Positions 58,453-64,000 of a stretch of DNA of 64,000 nt are shown here, piece by piece (positions within the stretch are counted from its first letter, which is position 1; each line of letters starts with the position of its first letter). Source of the DNA: Streptomyces termitum. GTDB lineage: Bacteria > Actinomycetota > Actinomycetes > Streptomycetales > Streptomycetaceae. The stretch is taken from the NCBI RefSeq assembly GCF_014650175.1, contig NZ_BMUL01000013.1:62001-126000 (forward strand). Direction: 5' to 3'. Position numbers and translations under genes: made by a program. The notes under the pieces were generated by a model. The model worked only from the letters and a program-made list of their open reading frames with translations, was not told where the DNA came from and did no database searches.

Positions 58453-59982
58453 TCAGATGTCCCGGAAGATCTCGATCTGCGCGCCGACCGAGTTGAGCCG
58501 TTCGGCCAGGTCCTCGTAGCCGCGGTTGATGACGTACACGTTCCGCAGGACCGAGGTGCCCTCGGCGGCCATCATGGCGAGGAGGACGACGACGGCGGGG
58601 CGGAGGGCGGGCGGGCACATCATCTCGGCGGCGCGCCAGCGGGTGGGGCCCTCGACGAGGACGCGGTGGGGGTCGAGGAGCTGGAGGCGGCCGCCGAGGC
58701 GGTTGAGGTCGGTGAGGTAGATGGCGCGGTTGTCGTAGACCCAGTCGTGGATGAGGGTCTGGCCCTGGGCGGTGGCCGCGATGGCCGCGAAGAAGGGCAC
58801 GTTGTCGATGTTGAGGCCCGGGAAGGGCATCGGGTGGATCTTGTCGATCGGCGCCTCCAGTTTGGAGGGGCGGACCGTGAGGTCGATCAGGCGGGTGCGG
58901 CCGTTGTCGGCGGCGTACTCGGCGGTGCGGTCGTGGTCGAGGCCCATCTCCTCCAGGACGGCGAGCTCGATCTCCAGGAACTCGATCGGCACCCGGCGGA
59001 TGGTCAGTTCGGACTCGGTGACGACGGCCGCGGCGAGCAGGCTCATCGCCTCGACCGGGTCCTCGGAGGGGGAGTAGTCGACGTCGGTGTCGATCTCCGG
59101 GACGCCGTGCACGGTCAGGGTGGTGGTGCCGATGCCGTCGACGCGGACGCCCAGCGCCTCCAGGAAGAAGCACAGGTCCTGGACCATGTAGTTGGAGGAG
59201 GCGTTGCGGATGACGGTGGCGCCGTCGTGGCGGGCGGCGGCCAGCAGCGCGTTCTCGGTGACGGTGTCGCCGCGCTCGGTCAGGACGATCGGGCGGTCGG
59301 GGGAGATCCCGGGCTCGACCTGGGCGTGGTACTGGTTGTCGGTCGCGGTGATGTCGAGGCCGAACCGGCGCAGCGCGATCATGTGCGGCTCGATCGTGCG
59401 CGTACCGAGGTCGCAGCCGCCGGCGTACGGCAGCTTGAAGCGGTCCAGGCGGTGCAGCAGCGGGCCGAGGAACATGATGATGGAGCGGGTGCGGATGGCG
59501 GCCTCGGCGTCGATGGACTCCATGTCCAGCTCGGCCGGGGGCACGATCTCCAGGTCCACGCCGTCGTTGATCCAGCGGGTGCGCACCCCGATGGAGTTGA
59601 GCACCTCCAGGAGGCGGAAGACCTCCTCGATGCGGGCGACCCGGCGGAGCACCGTGCGGCCCTTGTTGAGGAGGGACGCGCAGAGCAGCGCCACGCAGGC
59701 GTTCTTGCTGGTCTTGACGTCGATGGAGCCGGAGAGGCGGCGGCGGCCGACGACGCGCAGGTGCATCGGGCCGGCGTAGCCGAGGGAGACGATCTCGCTG
59801 TCGAGCGCCTCGCCGATGCGGGCGATCATCTCAAGGCTGATGTTCTGGTTGCCGCGCTCGATCCGGTTGACGGCGCTCTGGCTGGTGGCCAGGGCTTCGG
59901 CGAGCTGCGTCTGTGTCCAGCCGCGGTGCTGCCGTGCGTCACGGATGAGCTTGCCGATGCGTACGAGGTAGTCGTCTGCCAT
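58453..59982 (-). CDS. XRE-HTH / MurA-like (EPSP synthase family) fusion protein
   Basis: A 509-residue fusion. Residues 1-65 are a Cro/XRE helix-turn-helix (LIRDARQHRGWTQTQLAEALATSQSAVNRIERG). Residues 72-509 form a UDP-GlcNAc 1-carboxyvinyltransferase-like domain. K93/N94 in VKTSKNA and C190 in AGGCDLGTR match the catalytic Lys/Asn and Cys115 of E. coli MurA, so enolpyruvyl transfer is possible. Streptomyces have a separate housekeeping MurA; this fused copy beside aconitase resembles, from memory, SCO5998. It may be a regulator that senses UDP-GlcNAc or PEP. An inverted repeat lies 10-29 nt upstream of its start. Confidence 0.88.
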   Translation of the reverse strand: MADDYLVRIGKLIRDARQHRGWTQTQLAEALATSQSAVNRIERGNQNISLEMIARIGEALDSEIVSLGYAGPMHLRVVGRRRLSGSIDVKTSKNACVALLCASLLNKGRTVLRRVARIEEVFRLLEVLNSIGVRTRWINDGVDLEIVPPAELDMESIDAEAAIRTRSIIMFLGPLLHRLDRFKLPYAGGCDLGTRTIEPHMIALRRFGLDITATDNQYHAQVEPGISPDRPIVLTERGDTVTENALLAAARHDGATVIRNASSNYMVQDLCFFLEALGVRVDGIGTTTLTVHGVPEIDTDVDYSPSEDPVEAMSLLAAAVVTESELTIRRVPIEFLEIELAVLEEMGLDHDRTAEYAADNGRTRLIDLTVRPSKLEAPIDKIHPMPFPGLNIDNVPFFAAIAATAQGQTLIHDWVYDNRAIYLTDLNRLGGRLQLLDPHRVLVEGPTRWRAAEMMCPPALRPAVVVLLAMMAAEGTSVLRNVYVINRGYEDLAERLNSVGAQIEIFRDI

Positions 59983-59991
59983 GGCGTCACG

Positions 59992-60011
59992 TTATCTCAG
60001 ATATGAGATGG
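59992..60011. promoter_or_regulatory. Inverted repeat TTATCTC-N6-GAGATGG, probable operator of the XRE-MurA-like gene
   Basis: ATCTCA-GATA-TGAGAT is a perfect 6-bp-arm palindrome whose right-hand gene start (minus strand) is at 59982. The same TTATCTC-N6-GAGAT layout occurs at 63401-63420 in front of the aconitase gene, suggesting one regulator for both. Confidence 0.65.
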
Positions 60012-60061
60012 TCTGGATCATCGGGGTGGTGCGTCCGGGTGATGGTGCATGATGTTTGTAC

Positions 60062-60439
60062 CTATTTGGCGGGATTGGCGGGGTCGGGGAGGTCGAGCGC
60101 CGTGGGATGACGGGGCTCGTACAGCGGGACCTCCGTGCCGCTCGGCAGCCGTACCGCCGCGAGCAGTCCCCACTCCTGCTCGGTGATGGCCCGTGAGATC
60201 TCCGCGCCCCGGTCCTCCAGGGCGGTGAGGGTACGGGTCAGGTCCTCGCACATGAGGTAGACCTCGGGCCTCGACCCGGCGTCCCCCAGCGGCAGCACCG
60301 CGACCTCGGCGGGCGGCAGCCGGAAGACCAGCAGCCCCTGCCCGGCGTCCACGGCCGGCAGCCCGGCGACGTCCCGGAGAAAGGCCCGATCGGCCTCCGC
60401 GTCCCGGCTGTAGAGGGTGATGTGCGCGCCGCTGAACAT
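60062..60439 (-). CDS. VOC-superfamily (glyoxalase/bleomycin resistance-like) protein
   Basis: A 125-residue single VOC module: AHITLYSRDAEADRAFLRDVAGLPAVD in the first half and EVYLMCEDLTRTLTALEDRGAE in the second, ending PSGTEVPLYEPRHP. The metal ligands His (in AHITLY) and Glu (PLYEPRHP) are in place. The exact reaction is unknown; members include glyoxalases, dioxygenases and antibiotic-binding proteins. Confidence 0.85.
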   Translation of the reverse strand: MFSGAHITLYSRDAEADRAFLRDVAGLPAVDAGQGLLVFRLPPAEVAVLPLGDAGSRPEVYLMCEDLTRTLTALEDRGAEISRAITEQEWGLLAAVRLPSGTEVPLYEPRHPTALDLPDPANPAK

Positions 60440-60719
60440 GGCCCGATCCTCGGCCCGCCCGCCGCCCCCGGCAACGCGGGCGCGGCCGGACGGGTGGGGG
60501 TGCGGGTGAGGCGGGGCCCTTCCCGCTTCCGGCCCCGCCCGCCCCCGCCGCCGCGGCGGGCAGGATCCGTCCGCCTCCCCCGCGCGGACGGCGGGGTGGG
60601 GGCCGTGAGTCCGCCGCGTTCGGCGGTGCCGGGGGCGGGCGGGCCGGAGCCAGCATCGAAACCAGCGGCGAAAGCCGTGGAGGGCGCGAACGCGCTCAGG
60701 TGAAGAGAGTGAGCACGTC

Positions 60720-61595
60720 ATGAGTTGGCCGGCAGGAGAAACGGCGTTCGTCACCGGTGCGGCGTCGGGGATCGGACTCGGGATCACCAGGGCACTGGTC
60801 GCCGCGGGGGCCCGGGTGGCGCTCGCGGACATCGACGGCGCGCGGTCGGCGGAGGCGGCCCGGGAGCTGACCGCCGCGGGCGGCACGGTCACCGCGGTGG
60901 AGCTCGACGTCAGCGACGCCGGGCAGTGGGAGGCCGCGGCCGACCGGGCGGAGGCGGAGCTCGGTCCGGTCTCGATCCTGTGCAACAACGCGGGCGTCAC
61001 CGGCGGCGGGCCGATCGAGCAGACGTCCCTGGAGCTCTGGCGCTGGATCCACCGGATCAACATCGAGGGCCAGTTCATCGGGGTCTCGGCCTTCCTGCCC
61101 CGGATGCGCGACCGCGGTGGGCGCGCGCACATCGTGAACACCGCCTCGATGACCGCCCTGCTGCCGACCGCGGGCCTGGGCGCGTACACCTCCTCGAAGA
61201 TCGCAGGCGTCGGCTTCTCGGCGGTGCTGCGCGACGAGCTGCGCGGGACGGACATCGGCGTCTCGGTGCTGTACCCCGGCACCGTGGCCACCCGGATCAA
61301 CCGGACGGCCGGCGCCGCGCAGGCGAAGCTCCTCGGCAGCGGGCCCGACGCCGCGCTCACCGAACAGATGGGTGCCGTCCTGGCCCAGGGGGCGGACCCG
61401 GACGTGGTCGGCGAGCAGGTGCTGGAGGCGATCCTGGAGCGGCGCTTCCACATCCTCACCCACCGCGACTTCGCGCCGCTGGTCCGCGAGGTGCACCGCG
61501 AGCTGGAGGAGGCGTTCGCCGGCATGACCGACCGGCACGGCCCCGACCCGTCCGCGCGGATGCTGTCCGGCGGGCAGGCCCCGCTGGCCTCGTAG
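60720..61595 (+). CDS. Short-chain dehydrogenase/reductase (SDR)
   Basis: A 291-residue classical SDR with cofactor loop TGAASGIGLG, CNNAGVTGG, catalytic Ser in VNTASM and Y-T-S-S-K. The acidic residue after the second strand (ADIDG) favours NAD(H). The C-terminal extension (HRELEEAFAGMTDRHG) is common in actinobacterial SDRs. Substrate unknown. A 280-nt upstream region shared with the divergent VOC gene carries the promoter. Confidence 0.87.
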   Translation: MSWPAGETAFVTGAASGIGLGITRALVAAGARVALADIDGARSAEAARELTAAGGTVTAVELDVSDAGQWEAAADRAEAELGPVSILCNNAGVTGGGPIEQTSLELWRWIHRINIEGQFIGVSAFLPRMRDRGGRAHIVNTASMTALLPTAGLGAYTSSKIAGVGFSAVLRDELRGTDIGVSVLYPGTVATRINRTAGAAQAKLLGSGPDAALTEQMGAVLAQGADPDVVGEQVLEAILERRFHILTHRDFAPLVREVHRELEEAFAGMTDRHGPDPSARMLSGGQAPLAS

Positions 61596-61714
61596 CCGCC
61601 GGTCCGTCCGTCCGCACGTCCCTGCCCGTCCGCCCCCGTCCGTACCCACGCCTCCGTCCGTCGCCCGGGTCCCGCGCCGCTGTACGCTGGCACTCCGGTG
61701 ACGGGAGCGGGCGG

Positions 61715-62710
61715 ATGCGGGAACACGTCGGACGGACGGGTGGTCCGGAGGCCGCCGAGATCCTGGAGGTGGTCGCCCACTTCGACGCGCTCGTCCTGGC
61801 CGGCACCGGACCGGACGGGCTGCTGCGCGGTGCCGCCGTGCTGTCCGGCGTCGTCGCCGGCGCCGAACGACGGGGCCGGGTCAGCCGGCGCGACCCCGAC
61901 GGCCGGGCCCCCGCCGACGAGCCGCCGGTCCGTGCGGCCGAACGGTCCTGCGCCACCGGGACGGTGTGGCTGGAGCGGGTCGGCCCGCCGCACGCCACCG
62001 ACGCGCTGATCGCCGAACGCCTCGCCGTCGCCCTCGACCTCACCGAGGCCCGCCGCCATCCGCCCGGCACCCTGCAGACCGTCATCGACCCGGCCCGCCC
62101 CCGGGACGAACGGATCGCGGCCCTCGCCGGGCTGGGCCTCACCCCGGCCACCCCGATCCGGATCGTCGCGACCCGGGCGGACGGCACCCCGGCGGCCGGC
62201 CCCGCGACGGCCGTTCCGACCCGGTACGGGCTGCTGCGCGCGGAACTGCGCCGCGCGGACGCGTCGCCCCCGGGCGGCCCCGCCGGGCTGGGCCCGTGGG
62301 TGCGGGCCGACCACGCCCCCGACTCCTGGGAGAGCGCGGTGATCGCGCTGCGGCTCACCGAACCCGCGGTCCCCGTGGTCGACGCCACCGACCTCGGCGC
62401 GCTGCTCATGCTCGCCCGGGCCCACGACCCGGGGGACCCCCACCCCGACGTCGCCGCCCTCGCCCGGCTGGACGCCCGGACGGCCCGGGTGCTCCAGGTC
62501 CTGGTGGAGGCCGAGAGCCTCCGTGCCGCCGCGGTGACCCTCGGCATGCACCACTCCACCCTCCAGGCCCGGCACGGGACGCTGATCCGCGACCTCGGCT
62601 ACGACCCGCGCACCGCCACCGGCAAGGTCCGCTACGCGGCCGCCGAACTCCTCCTCCGCCTCACCGACCGGAACCCCCAGGGGGACGGGAAAGGGACGGC
62701 GGAGCGCTGA
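61715..62710 (+). CDS. PucR/CdaR-type helix-turn-helix regulator
   Basis: A 331-residue regulator. The C-terminal HTH reads LRAAAVTLGMHHSTLQARHGTLIRDLGYDPRTATGKVRYAAAELLLRL, typical of PucR C-terminal DNA-binding domains. The middle resembles the GGDEF-like CdaR linker. The N-terminus is short with no known sensor motif. ATG at 61715 follows GGGAGCGGGCGG. The target genes are not evident; the adjacent SDR gene is a candidate. Confidence 0.75.
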   Translation: MREHVGRTGGPEAAEILEVVAHFDALVLAGTGPDGLLRGAAVLSGVVAGAERRGRVSRRDPDGRAPADEPPVRAAERSCATGTVWLERVGPPHATDALIAERLAVALDLTEARRHPPGTLQTVIDPARPRDERIAALAGLGLTPATPIRIVATRADGTPAAGPATAVPTRYGLLRAELRRADASPPGGPAGLGPWVRADHAPDSWESAVIALRLTEPAVPVVDATDLGALLMLARAHDPGDPHPDVAALARLDARTARVLQVLVEAESLRAAAVTLGMHHSTLQARHGTLIRDLGYDPRTATGKVRYAAAELLLRLTDRNPQGDGKGTAER

Positions 62711-62749
62711 GCGGCCCCGCTGTCGGTGCCCGCGGGCAGGATCGAGGCC

Positions 62750-63376
62750 ATGACACCGTCATTTCCTTCCACGGGCCCCGCGGGAAAGAGGGATAAGAGT
62801 GGCAAGAGGGACAAGAGGGGCGAGATGGATGAGAGAGGCGAGAGAGGTGAGGGGGGCGGGGGAGGCGGGGGAGGCGAGAAGGTCGAGCGGGTGGACGAGC
62901 GGGACCGGGTCGTGGCGGTGGTCGGCCGGGCCGAGGCCGTCCGCAGGGGCTGGCCGCACCGGATCGCCGTGACGGTGTGCCGGGACCGGGAGGGCCGGAT
63001 CCTCGTGCAGCGCCGTGCCGGGCACCTCGACCGCTTTCCCGGGCACTACGAGGCGATGTCCGGCGGCGCCGTCGCCGTGGGCGAGACCTACGGGGAGGCC
63101 GCGGCGCGCGAACTGGTCGAGGAGCTGGGCGTGCGGGCACCGGTCCGCTTCGTCGTGAAGTTCCTGAGCCGCGGCGGGCTCAGCCCGCATTGGCTCGCCG
63201 TGCACGAGGCCGTCCTGTCCGAGGCTCCGGACCCCGACCCGGACGAGGTGGCGTGGCACGGCTGGCTGTCGGAGTCCGAACTCCTCCGGGCGGTGCGGGA
63301 GGACCCGTTCACCCCGGACACCCGGGAGGCCCTGGGCCGCTACTTCGCCGCGGTGGATCGGGCGGGCCGGACATGA
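62750..63376 (+). CDS. NUDIX hydrolase with charged low-complexity N-terminus
   Basis: A 208-residue protein. Residues 1-55 are Lys/Arg/Glu/Gly-rich (KRDKSGKRDKRGEMDERGE then a Gly run), encoded by a GAGAGGGGCGAG-type repeat. The NUDIX domain follows with the box GGAVAVGETYGEAAARELVEELGV, and looks like IPP isomerase or 8-oxo-dGTPase relatives (HRIAVTVCRDREGRILVQRRA). CAGGAT 7 nt before the ATG suggests a leaderless transcript; a GTG 24 nt earlier is also in frame. Confidence 0.8.
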   Translation: MTPSFPSTGPAGKRDKSGKRDKRGEMDERGERGEGGGGGGGGEKVERVDERDRVVAVVGRAEAVRRGWPHRIAVTVCRDREGRILVQRRAGHLDRFPGHYEAMSGGAVAVGETYGEAAARELVEELGVRAPVRFVVKFLSRGGLSPHWLAVHEAVLSEAPDPDPDEVAWHGWLSESELLRAVREDPFTPDTREALGRYFAAVDRAGRT

Positions 63377-63400
63377 CCGATCGCCGGGGATGCATTAGAG

Positions 63401-63420
63401 TTATCTCGACATCGAGATAA
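63401..63420. promoter_or_regulatory. Perfect palindrome TTATCTCGA-CA-TCGAGATAA upstream of aconitase
   Basis: Nine-bp perfect arms with a 2-nt centre, about 128 nt before the aconitase GTG. It shares TTATCTC-N6-GAGAT with the site upstream of the XRE-MurA-like gene. Confidence 0.75.
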
Positions 63421-63461
63421 CTGCTTACGGCGTACTGCTGCCACCCGGCGGTAAGGGTTAC

Positions 63462-63480
63462 CTAACTAAGCCCTACCTTA
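63462..63480 (-). promoter_or_regulatory. Weak DmdR/IdeR iron-box-like sequence upstream of aconitase
   Basis: The reverse strand reads TAAGGTAGGGCTTAGTTAG, matching the 19-bp iron box TTAGGTTAGGCTAACCTAA at 12 positions. Iron control of an Fe-S enzyme gene would be sensible, but the match is marginal. Confidence 0.3.
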
Positions 63481-63547
63481 GCGGATCGGCGAGGGGTCGT
63501 GGCGGCAGCATGACGGTAGTACGCGCACTTTGATGAAGGAGACTGTC

Positions 63548-64000
63548 GTGTCGGCGAACAGCTTCGACGCCCGCAGCACGCTGCACGTGGGTGACGAGTC
63601 GTACGAGATCTTCCGGCTGGACAAGGTGGAGGGCTCCGCGCGCCTTCCCTACAGCCTGAAGGTGCTCCTGGAGAACCTGCTCCGCACCGAGGACGGCGCG
63701 AACATCACCGCCGACCACATCCGGGCGCTCGGCGGCTGGGACTCCCAGGCCCAGCCCAGCCAGGAGATCCAGTTCACGCCGGCGCGCGTGATCATGCAGG
63801 ACTTCACCGGTGTCCCCTGCGTCGTCGACCTCGCCACCATGCGCGAGGCCGTCGCCGCCCTCGGCGGTGACCCGGCGAAGATCAACCCGCTCTCCCCGGC
63901 CGAGATGGTCATCGACCACTCCGTCATCGCCGACAAGTTCGGCACCAACTCCGCCTTCGCGGAGAACGTCGAGCTGGAGTACGGCCGCAACAAGGAGCGC
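63548..64000 (+). CDS. acnA: Aconitate hydratase AcnA, N-terminal part (runs off the window)
   Basis: The first 151 residues of an AcnA/IRP-type aconitase, the TCA-cycle enzyme that isomerises citrate to isocitrate with a 4Fe-4S cluster. SFDARSTLHVGDESYEIFRL, LPYSLKVLLENLLRTEDG, FTPARVIMQDFTGVPCVVDLA and MVIDHSV are hallmark N-terminal segments. GTG at 63548 is preceded by AAGGAG with 7-nt spacing. The cluster-ligating cysteines lie beyond the window edge. Confidence 0.95.
   Translation, partial: MSANSFDARSTLHVGDESYEIFRLDKVEGSARLPYSLKVLLENLLRTEDGANITADHIRALGGWDSQAQPSQEIQFTPARVIMQDFTGVPCVVDLATMREAVAALGGDPAKINPLSPAEMVIDHSVIADKFGTNSAFAENVELEYGRNKER

Noticed and set aside
1..64000. tRNA, rRNA, insertion sequence or phage attachment features
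   Set aside because: Reading both strands I found no tRNA T-loop signature, no transposase or integrase motif and no terminal inverted repeats flanking the biosynthetic loci.

Overview
The window is high-GC actinobacterial DNA. Codon third positions are almost always G or C, start codons are often GTG or TTG, and genes frequently overlap by 4 nt (ATGA/GTGA). Gene content points to a Streptomyces chromosome: a SepF-like division protein, the Hen1/Pnkp RNA-repair pair, an arginine deiminase locus, an XRE-MurA-like fusion and an AcnA-type aconitase. From memory, the conserved genes between about 21 kb and the right edge resemble the S. coelicolor SCO596x-SCO5999 region. Two biosynthetic loci sit among these housekeeping genes.

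Region 1 (500-17,076) is a compact cluster with no NRPS or PKS. Eleven tightly coupled genes (500-13,498) encode five different ATP-grasp ligases, one of them PurD-like, a stand-alone AsnRS/AspRS-like catalytic domain, a glutamate-synthase-like FMN protein, a 2-oxoglutarate/Fe(II) oxygenase, a membrane desaturase, an EctB-like diaminobutyrate aminotransferase and a rhodanese. After a hairpin come the two subunits of a coenzyme-B12 glutamate (methylaspartate) mutase. A convergent MFS exporter closes the set. My reading is a ribosome- and NRPS-independent peptide or amide built from non-proteinogenic amino acids such as 3-methylaspartate and 2,4-diaminobutyrate. I do not recognise a described product for this set.

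Region 2 (17,077-40,397) is mostly core or semi-core genome: an ArsR-type regulator with a strong palindromic operator, a PduX-like GHMP kinase, a PLP aminotransferase, a SepF paralogue, a P-loop protein, a MazG-like pyrophosphohydrolase, an F420-type LLM oxidoreductase, a homocysteine S-methyltransferase, hen1-pnkp, arcA, an ARG-box-preceded ornithine carbamoyltransferase, an APC permease, an anti-sigma-like ATPase, PaaX plus an AMP-forming ligase, and a DHA2-family MFS pump.

Region 3 (40,788-about 58,300) is a class II lanthipeptide locus for a two-component lantibiotic. Two unannotated precursor genes (55 and 57 aa) have cores that closely resemble lacticin 3147 A1 and haloduracin/lichenicidin beta. 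Each precursor has its own LanM and its own C39-peptidase ABC exporter. An ABC immunity-type transporter lies between the modules. An LLM-family protein is a candidate F420H2-dependent LanJ reductase that would make D-Ala. A small membrane protein, a SARP activator, two related TrmB/LuxR-like regulators (one lacking the C-terminal HTH) and a small secreted peptide follow.

Region 4 (58,453-64,000) returns to core genes: an XRE-HTH/MurA-like fusion, a VOC protein, an SDR, a PucR-like regulator, a NUDIX hydrolase and the start of aconitase. The XRE-MurA-like gene and the aconitase gene share an inverted repeat, TTATCTC-N6-GAGAT, in their upstream regions, which suggests a common regulator.
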